17,129 nucleotides of DNA from assembly GCA_964345295.1 (NCBI GenBank), contig CAYFQG010000027.1:1-17129 (forward strand), written 5' to 3'. The notes under the pieces are model-generated. The model made no database searches. It saw nothing but the letters and a program-made list of their open reading frames with translations, and was not told the DNA's origin. Both the position numbers and the translations under genes were made by a program. This stretch comes from JASBZA01 sp964345295. GTDB taxonomy: Bacteria > Bacillota > Clostridia > Saccharofermentanales > Fastidiosipilaceae. Below are positions 7,030-14,204 of this stretch, in pieces (positions within the stretch are counted from its first letter, which is position 1; every line of letters begins with the position of its first letter).

Positions 7030-8038
7030 GAAACTCCGTGACTTGGAAGCAGGTCCGGAATTCCGGGAGAGGTTGAGACGTCAGGTTTTAACAAACTTTC
7101 CTCAATCTCTCATTTTGCATGGGCCCGAAGGTATCGGCAAAGAAACTTGGGGCCGAGCTATCGGTGCTTATTACTTATGCCTGGACCCTCGAGAGGATGA
7201 CTCGTGCGGTCAGTGTGAAGCCTGTAACTATTTTGCTGAGGGGACGCACCCGGACTGGATTGAAATCTTGCCGGAGGCTTCGGGTAAGACCATCCCGCTC
7301 GATACGGTGCGAGAACAGGTCCACAGAAGCTTGTGGACCAAGCCCCAGATAGGTGATAGGCGCGTATGGCTTATCGATGCGGATGCCCTTTTGGAATCCG
7401 CACAGAATGCCTTGCTCAAGGTTCTGGAAGAACCTCCCGCTTATGCCAAGTTCATTTTAATGGTAGAAGACCGGGCCAAACTTTTGCCCACGCTCCTTTC
7501 GAGGTCAGTCAGTTTAGAGCTGCCGCGCCTGGACGATGAGGCCATAGCGCGGATTTTGAGCCGGGAGGAGGGAGAAGTCGGCAGAGAACATTTTGCCGCG
7601 GCGCTTTCTTCCGGTATTGCCGGACGGGCCATAGAGATTTATACCGATTCGGATTTCTGGCTGCTCCGTGAGGAGGTCTATCGCTGGTTTTTTGCCTTCC
7701 CTTCAGAGGCGCCCAGTTCCGTGCTGAGCTCGGACTTCGATTTCTTTAAAACATTAAAAGACGATTGGCCCCGAGTGTTGGCCCTCTTACAAAATTTAGT
7801 CCGCGATTGTCTTTTGGCCCAAGAAGGTATGGAAGACCGGATGATGCAGCAGGATTTGGCCGAAAAGGTTCAGAAATTTGTTTCACATTATCCTCTGGGA
7901 AGAACCGGTTGGGCTAATCTAAGCCGTTATCTGGAGGACTTAGAGATCAGGCTAAGGGCCAACGCCAATTATGAATTACAAGTGTGCAGGACACTCTTAC
8001 TTATGAGAGGAGAATTCGACTCATGTCGACAAGAATAG
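7016..8038 (+). CDS. holB: DNA polymerase III, delta prime subunit
   Basis: A 340-residue clamp-loader subunit that helps load the sliding clamp during replication. Walker A-like GPEGIGKE occupies residues 36-43. The zinc module has C55, C64, C67 and C70 (CGQCEAC). The typical stretches QNALLKVLEEPP and LLSRSVSLELP follow; the sensor motif reads SRS where many homologues have SRC/SRT. The start is uncertain: TTG 7016, overlapping darA by 14 bases, is the longest option and has no clear ribosome-binding site; TTG 7043 is an alternative. Translation may be coupled to darA termination. The 3' end overlaps yaaT by 16 bases. In Bacillus the order tmk-yaaQ-yaaR-holB-yaaT is the same apart from yaaR. 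Confidence 0.92.
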   Translation: MKRCKKLRDLEAGPEFRERLRRQVLTNFPQSLILHGPEGIGKETWGRAIGAYYLCLDPREDDSCGQCEACNYFAEGTHPDWIEILPEASGKTIPLDTVREQVHRSLWTKPQIGDRRVWLIDADALLESAQNALLKVLEEPPAYAKFILMVEDRAKLLPTLLSRSVSLELPRLDDEAIARILSREEGEVGREHFAAALSSGIAGRAIEIYTDSDFWLLREEVYRWFFAFPSEAPSSVLSSDFDFFKTLKDDWPRVLALLQNLVRDCLLAQEGMEDRMMQQDLAEKVQKFVSHYPLGRTGWANLSRYLEDLEIRLRANANYELQVCRTLLLMRGEFDSCRQE

Positions 8039-8868
8039 GTGTCAGATTAATGAAGGAAGCCAGGACCGGCTATTTCGACCTGGACGACCGGATGGATTAT
8101 GTGCCCGAGGTAGGCGACCAGGTCATGGTGCAGATAGATGAAGGCATCATGATGGGCGTTGTTTCGGAATCTTTGATTAATTGCCCCTGCCTGAAGAAGA
8201 ATAATGTAATCGGTAAGGTTATTCGCTTTGCTACATCCGAGGATTTGGCCGATTACTTAGACTTACAGGCTGAAACCGATGAAGCTTTTCGCGTTTGCCG
8301 AGATCTTATAGATAGTCACAACCTGGAGATGAATCTGGTTGCGGCTTATTTTCCGCAGGATGAACGTAAATTGATTTTCTATTTTACGGCAGAAGGTCGG
8401 GTCGACTTCCGCGAACTGGTGAAGGATTTGGCCGCCTATTTCAGGATGCGTATTGAATTACGGCAAATCGGTGTTCGAGACGATGCCAAGATGAACGGCG
8501 GTCTGGGCGTTTGCGGCAGAGAACTTTGCTGTACGAGCTGGATGAATCAATTCGAGCCCGTTTCCATTCGTATGGCCAAACAACAAAATATCGCTATGAA
8601 TCCGACCAATGTCAGCGGAGCCTGCGGCAGACTCTTGTGCTGCCTGGCTTATGAGAATGAAACCTATAAGGTCAATAAGAAACTCCTGCCCAAAGTAGGA
8701 AGTTCTTGGAATCATCAGGGCGTTAAAGTGAAGGTCAGCCAGCTGGACGTTTTAGGCCTGAAGCTTACCGTCCAACCGGAAAGACCCGACGGCAGTCTGG
8801 GCGATCCTTATAGCATTGACGCAGAGGAAATCGGCTTCGGTGAGGCCAAGAGAAGGGATGAACGCTAG
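8023..8868 (+). CDS. PSP1 family protein (YaaT), Fe-S-type regulatory/RNA-processing factor
   Basis: A 281-residue member of the PSP1 family. In Bacillus subtilis YaaT works with YlbF and YmcA (the Y-complex) in RNase Y-dependent RNA processing and in development, and that complex carries [4Fe-4S] clusters. The conserved Cys pattern is present: VCGRELCCTSW with C164, C169 and C170, and ACGRLLCCLAYE with C201, C206 and C207. A C54/C56 pair lies earlier (NCPC). The start ATG 8023 is preferred because of GAGAGGAG about 11 bases upstream and because family similarity begins there. A GTG at 7984 in the same frame would add 13 residues. It overlaps holB by 16 bases. yabA, which follows yaaT in Bacillus, is absent; a ferredoxin gene lies downstream instead. 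Confidence 0.92.
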   Translation: MSTRIGVRLMKEARTGYFDLDDRMDYVPEVGDQVMVQIDEGIMMGVVSESLINCPCLKKNNVIGKVIRFATSEDLADYLDLQAETDEAFRVCRDLIDSHNLEMNLVAAYFPQDERKLIFYFTAEGRVDFRELVKDLAAYFRMRIELRQIGVRDDAKMNGGLGVCGRELCCTSWMNQFEPVSIRMAKQQNIAMNPTNVSGACGRLLCCLAYENETYKVNKKLLPKVGSSWNHQGVKVKVSQLDVLGLKLTVQPERPDGSLGDPYSIDAEEIGFGEAKRRDER

Positions 8869-8887
8869 AACCGGGCCTTGTGAAAAT

Positions 8888-8905
8888 ATGTGCTTTAGAA
8901 CACAT
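8888..8905. repeat. 18-bp imperfect palindrome upstream of the ferredoxin promoter
   Basis: ATGTGCTTTAGAACACAT is complementary at 8 of 9 symmetric positions if the single T-G pair is counted. It lies 17 bases before the -35 hexamer of the proposed ferredoxin promoter. It could be a regulator-binding site or a weak hairpin. No protein is implied by the sequence. Confidence 0.25.
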
Positions 8906-8921
8906 TGCCTAGTCCCAATCA

Positions 8922-8951
8922 TTGCCAAAAGGAAGACTTAAGTGTTAGGAT
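8922..8951 (+). promoter_or_regulatory. Probable promoter of the ferredoxin gene
   Basis: TTGCCA (5 of 6 to consensus) at 8922-8927, an 18-base spacer, and TAGGAT (4 of 6) at 8946-8951. Transcription would start near 8958, about 20 bases before the ATG, with AAAGGAGG in the leader. This would let the ferredoxin be expressed apart from the tmk-yaaT group. Confidence 0.45.
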
Positions 8952-8977
8952 ATTAAAAAATAAAGGAGGCTTTCGTC

Positions 8978-9151
8978 ATGGCTTATGTAATTTCTGAAGA
9001 GTGCATTATGTGCGGTTCTTGCGAAGGTGAGTGCCCCGTACAAGCTATCAGCGCCGGTGATACCCAGTATGTCATCGATCCTGATACCTGCATCGACTGT
9101 GGTTCTTGTGAAGCTGTTTGCCCGACATCTGCTATTAGCCCTCAAGCTTAA
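8978..9151 (+). CDS. 2[4Fe-4S] ferredoxin, clostridial type
   Basis: A 57-residue small gene. The protein carries two CxxCxxCxxxCP motifs: C9, C12, C15, C19-P (ECIMCGSCEGECP) and C38, C41, C44, C48-P (TCIDCGSCEAVCP), each expected to ligate one [4Fe-4S] cluster. Each is followed by the usual AIS turn. Length and pattern match the classical low-potential clostridial ferredoxins that carry electrons in anaerobic metabolism (pyruvate:ferredoxin oxidoreductase, hydrogenase and similar partners). The ATG at 8978 has a strong AAAGGAGG 8 bases upstream. It is flanked by its own candidate promoter and by hairpins ending in a terminator, so it is probably monocistronic. It lies between yaaT and murJ, which is not its position in Bacillus. 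Confidence 0.96.
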   Translation: MAYVISEECIMCGSCEGECPVQAISAGDTQYVIDPDTCIDCGSCEAVCPTSAISPQA

Positions 9152-9178
9152 TCCAGTTTAATAGAGATTTGTAGCAAA

Positions 9179-9201
9179 TTGCTCAGGCCTTTAGGCCGCA
9201 A
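9179..9201 (+). other. Hairpin in the ferredoxin 3' untranslated region
   Basis: GGCC-TTTA-GGCC at 9186-9197 extends after a three-base bulge to TTGC pairing with GCAA. It has no T-tract, so it is not a terminator by itself. It stands just before the terminator hairpin and may protect the 3' end of the short ferredoxin transcript. Confidence 0.4.
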
Positions 9202-9211
9202 CAAGTGAATT

Positions 9212-9254
9212 AAAAGGGTCTGTTTTCTTTTTAGAATTACAGGCCCTTTTTCTT
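9212..9254 (+). terminator. Intrinsic terminator after the ferredoxin gene
   Basis: A 12-bp stem pairs 9212-9223 with 9239-9250 (AAAAGGGTCTGT with ACAGGCCCTTTT, one T-G wobble) around a 15-base T-rich loop and runs into TTCTT. It lies about 60 bases after the ferredoxin stop codon. Its descending arm contains the -35 of the murJ promoter. Confidence 0.7.
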
Positions 9255-9264
9255 GTGCTAAAAT
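9236..9264 (+). promoter_or_regulatory. murJ promoter predicted to give a leaderless transcript
   Basis: ATTACA (4 of 6) at 9236-9241, a 17-base spacer, and an extended -10 TGCTAAAAT at 9256-9264. The start point expected seven bases after the -10 is 9271, exactly the A of the murJ ATG. There is no ribosome-binding site between the -10 and the ATG. Confidence 0.5.
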
Positions 9265-9270
9265 AGCTCA

Positions 9271-10890
9271 ATGATGCAAAAGAATAAGGTTAAAGAGCAT
9301 AACCGTAAGGCCCAGTCCATCGAGACTTTTTCGGGCGTTATGGTTTTATATATGTTTGCCTCCCTTTTAACTAAGCTTCTGGGTTTCGGTCGTGAGATTT
9401 TTATCACCCAGCGCTTCGGTTACGGTGCGATTTCCGACGGCTATATCTTAGGTTTTTCCGTTCCGGACCTCGTTTACTCACTCTTGGTCGGAGGCGCCAT
9501 TACGGCTTCGGTTACGCCCATTCTATCTTCAGCCATTGAGCACGATGAAGAAGATCGGGTCTGGCCGCCTATTTCGACTTTCTTTACGTTAATCCTGATC
9601 TTTTTTGCCGGTTTTATGCTGGTAGGAGAGATTTTTGCACCGGATTTGGTTGCCATCTTAAACCCGGGTAAGAGTGCCGAAGTTATCGACATCGCCTCCG
9701 GTGTCTCCAGGGCCATATTCCTTCAGACACTCTTTTTTATTCTCATCGCTATCGTATCATCGCTCCTTTCGGCCAATAAGGTCTTCGGTCTCCAGGTCTT
9801 TGGCGACACTATATACAATCTGATTTGTCTATTAAGTATTTTCTTCTTGGGTTCGCAGTCTAAATCCGGAGCCGTTCGGGTGGCAATAGGTATCGTCTTT
9901 GCCTCCATGTGCTATTTCCTCTACGTCTTCCACTTTGCCAAACCCTATATGACCCGTTTCAAGCCTACACTGAAACTTAGAGACCCCATGATGAAGCGGA
10001 TTTATTTCCTGGCCATTCCGCCCATTATCTCCAGTTCGGTCCGCCAGCTGACCGTTATCATCTCGCAGATTTATGCCGACCAGTTCGTAGGTGCTGTTAC
10101 CTCTCTAAGGAATGCGGATACGCTTTCCAATTTGCCTTTTAATATTATCGTGGCTTCGGTAGGTCCCATGATGCTCCCCAATATTTCGGGCTTTTTGGCC
10201 AGAGGAGCACATAAGGAAGCTTCCGATTATTTTTCCAAAGCCGTTCGGACCGGACTTTATCTGATGCTACCGGCATCAATCTTTTTCTTTATATGTTCGA
10301 CTGAAACCGTCCAGGCGGTTTTCCAATGGAACGTTGAGAAATACCCCATGTCCAGTGTCTTTGCGACCGGTTCTATATTGAAGATTTATGCGATTTTGCT
10401 GATTTTCCAATTGGCCAAATTCTTCATTCACGAAACATTTTATGCCAGCCAAAAGAGCTGGATTGCCCTGGTGACAGCTGTTATCCAGCTACTCTTAAGC
10501 CCACTCTTTTTCCATCTTTTCTTAAACCAATGGGACTTCGGCCTGGAAGGTTTGGCCTGGGCCAGTATGGTCATAAATATTATTATTTTGGCTGTATCCT
10601 ATTGGCTGATGCGGCGCTTTGTACCGGAAATTCGAGTACATGATATTGGCGGCTTTTTAGTGAAGTCTTTTGCTTCACTGGTTTTTGCATCCGGCTTCCT
10701 CAATGTGGCCCGCTTTCTCCTGCCTGAGGCCGGCAGTAAACTCGTCCAACTGATTTTCTATGTGATTTTGGCCATGGTTATGTTCGGCGCCTATTTCCTG
10801 GCTACCGTTATTTTGGATATGCCCGAAGCGCAAAATTGGCTCAACTTAAGCAAGAAGCTCTTTGGCCGTCTGTTACCTAAGAAAGTTTAA
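9271..10890 (+). CDS. murJ: MurJ/MviN-family lipid II flippase
   Basis: A 539-residue polytopic membrane protein with about 14 hydrophobic segments, of the MOP-superfamily MviN group. MurJ flips lipid II, the peptidoglycan precursor, to the outer face of the membrane. The N-terminal signature is clear: SLLTKLLGFGREIFITQRFG (residues 31-50) with the conserved Arg41 and Arg48, then SDGYILGFSVPDLVYSLLVG and GAITASVTPI. The internal SNLPFNIIVASVGPMMLPNIS matches the family's central motif. It is slightly longer than typical (~510). Two ATGs stand in tandem at 9271 and 9274, and there is no ribosome-binding site. The trmN6-like gene starts 3 bases after the stop, so translation of the two is probably coupled. 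A flippase for another polyprenyl-linked glycan is less likely but possible. Confidence 0.9.
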   Translation: MMQKNKVKEHNRKAQSIETFSGVMVLYMFASLLTKLLGFGREIFITQRFGYGAISDGYILGFSVPDLVYSLLVGGAITASVTPILSSAIEHDEEDRVWPPISTFFTLILIFFAGFMLVGEIFAPDLVAILNPGKSAEVIDIASGVSRAIFLQTLFFILIAIVSSLLSANKVFGLQVFGDTIYNLICLLSIFFLGSQSKSGAVRVAIGIVFASMCYFLYVFHFAKPYMTRFKPTLKLRDPMMKRIYFLAIPPIISSSVRQLTVIISQIYADQFVGAVTSLRNADTLSNLPFNIIVASVGPMMLPNISGFLARGAHKEASDYFSKAVRTGLYLMLPASIFFFICSTETVQAVFQWNVEKYPMSSVFATGSILKIYAILLIFQLAKFFIHETFYASQKSWIALVTAVIQLLLSPLFFHLFLNQWDFGLEGLAWASMVINIIILAVSYWLMRRFVPEIRVHDIGGFLVKSFASLVFASGFLNVARFLLPEAGSKLVQLIFYVILAMVMFGAYFLATVILDMPEAQNWLNLSKKLFGRLLPKKV

Positions 10891-10893
10891 GCT

Positions 10894-11781
10894 ATGATTC
10901 CGACATCAGCGCCCCGAAAACCCCAACTTCTGCAAGACATCGAGGCCATACCCGGTTTTGCCTGGGAAGACCTAGGCATAGGCGACCTCAAAATCGGTCA
11001 AATTAAAGACTCCTTCCGTTTCGGAGAAGACCAGGTTATCTTGGCTCACTGGGCTGCTGATTTGATGTCGTCCCGACTGAGACTTAAATCCAGCAGGGGA
11101 GAAAGACCTATCATGATTGCCGACATGGGTGCGGGAAACGGTATTTTGCTTTTGCTCCTGTCACAGATTATTCCGGGCTCTAAGGGCATCGGAATTGAAT
11201 TGATGGATCGTCCCTATAAACTCTTGCAGGCCAATTTATTAGTAAACCGCTTAAATACCCGCTTCCTTCCCGTGCAGGCCGACTTAGAAGACCTGGCAAA
11301 ACAGGCCTGGCCTAATTGGGCCTTGCCGGACGGCACAGCGCTTGGGCCTAACACATTTGACCTGGTAGTCTGTAACCCGCCCTACTTTTTGACCGGCAAG
11401 GGACCGGCTCGTTCTGAGGAAACGCCGGGGGATAGGGAAAGGATTGCGGCCCGAGAAGAACGCTTTGCATCTTTAGAAACCTTCCTTCTTAATATTAAGA
11501 AAGCCTTAGGCCCCGGAGGCAAGGCCGCCATCTTACACCGTCCGGACCGCTTAAGAGATGTCCTCTGGGCAGCTAAAGAGGTGGGCCTGTATCCGGTAAG
11601 GCTTCGTGCCATTACCGCTCGGGCAGCTGAGAGGGCCGGCAATTTTCTTTTGTGCCTGCAAAAAGACCCCACCGATCAGTTTGTCTGGGAAAGAGACCTG
11701 GTGATAAGAAGGCCGGACGGGTCTTATACATTGGAAGTGTCTACCTATTACCCGGAAGAGGAGGACCGAGATGAGCTATGA
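10894..11781 (+). CDS. tRNA1(Val) (adenine37-N6)-methyltransferase family protein (TrmN6/YabB)
   Basis: A 295-residue class I SAM-dependent methyltransferase. Motif I reads ADMGAGNGILLLLLSQ (residues 76-91), and the adenine-N6 signature is NPPYF at 161-165 (FDLVVCNPPYFLTGKG). The N-terminal stretch LGIGDLKIGQ followed by DSFRFGEDQVILAHW matches the family's typical opening LxxLxIIQ...FRFGTDAVLLA. It should modify a tRNA (A37 of tRNA1-Val in Escherichia coli), though the target in Firmicutes is not settled. It is longer than YabB (~247 residues) by an N-terminal extension and a spacer near 130-155. The ATG 10894 follows the murJ stop by 3 bases with no clear ribosome-binding site. It overlaps rsmI by 11 bases. 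yabB and rsmI are near neighbours in Bacillus, where a small GIY-YIG gene separates them; that gene is absent here. Confidence 0.88.
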   Translation: MIPTSAPRKPQLLQDIEAIPGFAWEDLGIGDLKIGQIKDSFRFGEDQVILAHWAADLMSSRLRLKSSRGERPIMIADMGAGNGILLLLLSQIIPGSKGIGIELMDRPYKLLQANLLVNRLNTRFLPVQADLEDLAKQAWPNWALPDGTALGPNTFDLVVCNPPYFLTGKGPARSEETPGDRERIAAREERFASLETFLLNIKKALGPGGKAAILHRPDRLRDVLWAAKEVGLYPVRLRAITARAAERAGNFLLCLQKDPTDQFVWERDLVIRRPDGSYTLEVSTYYPEEEDRDEL

Positions 11782-12685
11782 CCCCAATCTTATTCTCCAG
11801 AAGTTTCGAGCCGTTCTTGAGTCCGTAGAGGCCGAGCCGGGGACACTTTATATTGTAGGAACACCGATCGGCAATGTGGGCGACATGAGTCCCAGAGCCC
11901 TGGCTATCCTGGGTACGGTCGATATGGTCTTGGCCGAAGATACCAGGACTTCCTCTCGCCTCCTCCAAAATTACGGTTTAGATGTTTTCTTTCTCAGCTT
12001 TCACAAATTTAATGAAACAGTCCGTCAGGAGGAAATTCTTCTTCGCTTAGAAGCCGGCCAAAGTTTGGCCCTTATTTCGGACGCCGGTATGCCGGCCTTG
12101 TCGGATCCCGGATCGGCCCTAATCAGAGCTGTCCATGAGAAAGCTTTCCCGATTCGTGTCATTCCCGGCCCTACAGCGGTAGCAACGGCTTGGTCTTTGG
12201 CTGCTCCGGATGCTATAGAATTTAGCTTCATGGGTTTTTTGCCGACTAAAGGCAAAGAACGCAGCGAAGTGTTAAAAGCTATGGCAGAATCGACAAGACC
12301 TTGTTTATTTTACGAAGCTCCCCACCGTGTCGTGAAAACTTTGGAAGATTTGGCCCAAATGGGCTTAGGCGAAAGACCTATTTTTTACGCCCGAGAGATG
12401 ACCAAGACCTATGAAGAGTTTCGGTGGGCCGAAGTAAAAGACCAGCTGGACCATTTTAAACAAGTACCGCCCAAAGGTGAATTTGTCTTTCTTTTGGATA
12501 GGCCCGGTGAAAAGGAAGAAGCCAAAGAAGCTTCGGAAGACTTTTTAGAAACCGAAGACCGGGTTAAGCAGCTCTTGGAAGAAGGCTTATCGACCAAGGA
12601 TATTTTGGCCCGCTTAAAAGGCCAAACGCTTATGTCGAAAAATGACCTCAAAGCCCTGATTCAAGAAATTAAAAACAAAGGATAG
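11771..12685 (+). CDS. rsmI: 16S rRNA (cytidine1402-2'-O)-methyltransferase
   Basis: A 304-residue tetrapyrrole-methylase-fold enzyme that 2'-O-methylates C1402 of 16S rRNA in the ribosomal P site. Family motifs in order: LYIVGTPIGNVGDMSPRAL (residues 26-44), AEDTRTSSRLLQNYG (~56-70), FHKFNE (~75-80), ISDAGMPALSDPGSALI (~97-113), PGPTAV (~132-137) and FYEAPHRVV (~178-186). The C-terminal ~60 residues are charged and helical. There is a ~20-residue N-terminal extension compared with typical members (~285 residues). The start ATG 11771 lies 7 bases after GAGGAGG, inside the end of the trmN6-like gene. The sulfatase gene follows after 12 bases, so it is probably carried on the same transcript. 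Confidence 0.96.
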   Translation: MSYDPNLILQKFRAVLESVEAEPGTLYIVGTPIGNVGDMSPRALAILGTVDMVLAEDTRTSSRLLQNYGLDVFFLSFHKFNETVRQEEILLRLEAGQSLALISDAGMPALSDPGSALIRAVHEKAFPIRVIPGPTAVATAWSLAAPDAIEFSFMGFLPTKGKERSEVLKAMAESTRPCLFYEAPHRVVKTLEDLAQMGLGERPIFYAREMTKTYEEFRWAEVKDQLDHFKQVPPKGEFVFLLDRPGEKEEAKEASEDFLETEDRVKQLLEEGLSTKDILARLKGQTLMSKNDLKALIQEIKNKG

Positions 12686-12697
12686 GAAGAGGAGACT

Positions 12698-14170
12698 ATG
12701 ACCGACCGTAATATTCTTGTGATTATCTGTGACCAGTTGTCTGCCTTGGCGCTGGAGGCTTACGGCAACGAGGACCACAAGGCGCCCCACTTGGATCGCC
12801 TGGCCCGAGAATCTATGGTATTCGATCAAGCCTACTGTACGACCGCTCTCTGCCAGCCGTCCAGAGCCTCCTTTTGGACATCGCGCTATCCCCATGAGAC
12901 TAAGATTGACAGCAATATGCGCCAATTCCCTTTTAAGTCTCTGAATCCGGATATTGAGACCCTGGGTGAACAATTTTCTAAGGCCGGCTACACGTGTATC
13001 CATTTCGGTAAGGAACACGATTATGGGAGTCTCAGAGCTTTTCGTAAAATAGCTTCCGAAGAAATCAAAATTGAACGCGACGACCCGGCTTTAAATTATG
13101 CCTATGAAACCTTTCTGGATATTGATACGACTGACCATGTCCTAAACTGGTTGGCCTCTTCCGAAGCTAAAGAAGGCCCCTTCTTGGCCGTAGCGGATAT
13201 GCAAAATCCCCATAACATTTGTTTTTACATAGGTGAAAATCAGGACGGAACCCGGGACTTCTTGGGGAATCCGGATTTGCCGGAGCTACCCTTTAACTTC
13301 GAGACGGAGGATATGGCGACCCGGCCGGACTTTGTTCAATATATGTGCTGTGCCCACAGAAGACTCAGACATGCCGCACACTGGAGTGAAGAGGATTACA
13401 GACACTATCTTTATGCCTACTATGCTTATATCGATATTGTGGACAAACAGATCGGCCAAATCTTAGACCGGCTGGAACAGCAGGGCTTGGATGAAAATAC
13501 CTTGGTGGTCCTTATGGCCGACCACGGCGAGGGCATGGCGGCTCACCGCATGGTTACCAAATACGGTAGCTTCTATGAAAATGTCACTCGGGTGCCCTTT
13601 ATGTTCCGCTTGCCTAAGAAAATCCGTCAAGGCCAAGCCGGCAAAAAGCTTCCCGGTTTGGCCTCCTTACTGGACCTCAAGCCGACCCTGGCTGCCTACG
13701 TCGGTCTTGAAGTGAGCTCGGAAGACAGGGGACAGAATCTTTGGCCGGAAATTCTTAGCGGCGGTGAAGCGGTTTCGACTGCGCCTTATGTGGTCTCGCA
13801 GTGGCAGGATGAATTTATCGAATATACGGTGCCGGGCAGAATGTACCGTTTCGAGGACTATAAATATATTGTTTACAGAGATTTCGACCCTGCGGGCGGT
13901 CAAGAAATCGTTGAGCAGGAAGAGTTTTATGATTTAGCCAAAGACCCCGGCGAGACGAAAAATCTTATCCGAGATGCCTCATATCAGGACATCATCAAGC
14001 GGGCTCGACAAGGCTTAAAAGCCCACATTGAGAAGGTGAAAGACCCCTTTTATAGCCAAAATCCGGATTATGACCGTACACTTTATCGTAAGCATGAGCC
14101 GGGCTATTGGAACCATGAAGGTCTCAGTGCCGTGGAGATTTATACCCGAAAAAGAGACGGCCTCATGTAG
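12698..14170 (+). CDS. Sulfatase, Cys-type formylglycine-dependent, cytoplasmic
   Basis: A 490-residue member of the alkaline phosphatase-superfamily sulfatases, which hydrolyse sulfate esters. The active-site signature is CQPSR at residues 52-56, so Cys52 must be oxidised to formylglycine, in anaerobes by the radical-SAM enzyme anSME. Metal ligands are visible as D12-Q13 (IICDQL, the DQ form seen in choline-sulfatase-like members) and D275-H276 (MADHGEG). K288 (TKYGSFYEN) matches a conserved active-site Lys. FGKEH (~107-111) supplies further Lys/His residues. No signal peptide is present, so the substrate is probably taken up first, for example a sulfated mono- or oligosaccharide. The start ATG 12698 follows AGAGGAGA. 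It is last in the plus-strand block and converges on galK. No anSME gene is in the window. The substrate is unknown. Confidence 0.88.
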   Translation: MTDRNILVIICDQLSALALEAYGNEDHKAPHLDRLARESMVFDQAYCTTALCQPSRASFWTSRYPHETKIDSNMRQFPFKSLNPDIETLGEQFSKAGYTCIHFGKEHDYGSLRAFRKIASEEIKIERDDPALNYAYETFLDIDTTDHVLNWLASSEAKEGPFLAVADMQNPHNICFYIGENQDGTRDFLGNPDLPELPFNFETEDMATRPDFVQYMCCAHRRLRHAAHWSEEDYRHYLYAYYAYIDIVDKQIGQILDRLEQQGLDENTLVVLMADHGEGMAAHRMVTKYGSFYENVTRVPFMFRLPKKIRQGQAGKKLPGLASLLDLKPTLAAYVGLEVSSEDRGQNLWPEILSGGEAVSTAPYVVSQWQDEFIEYTVPGRMYRFEDYKYIVYRDFDPAGGQEIVEQEEFYDLAKDPGETKNLIRDASYQDIIKRARQGLKAHIEKVKDPFYSQNPDYDRTLYRKHEPGYWNHEGLSAVEIYTRKRDGLM

Positions 14171-14176
14171 AGGCCG
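14158..14176. terminator. Bidirectional terminator between sulfatase and galactokinase
   Basis: CGGCCTC (14158-14164) pairs with GAGGCCG (14170-14176) around a five-base loop, overlapping the sulfatase stop codon. On the minus strand it is followed by TCTCTTTTT, a good T-tract for galK. On the plus strand the tail (CTTGTTCGCTTTCCTT) is only moderately T-rich. Confidence 0.65.
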
Positions 14177-14204
14177 CTTGTTCGCTTTCCTTACCGAATT
14201 AGAA

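Noticed and set aside
9186..9197. GGCC-TTTA-GGCC hairpin as the ferredoxin terminator.
   Set aside because: It has no following T-tract; the stem at 9212-9250 fits a terminator better.
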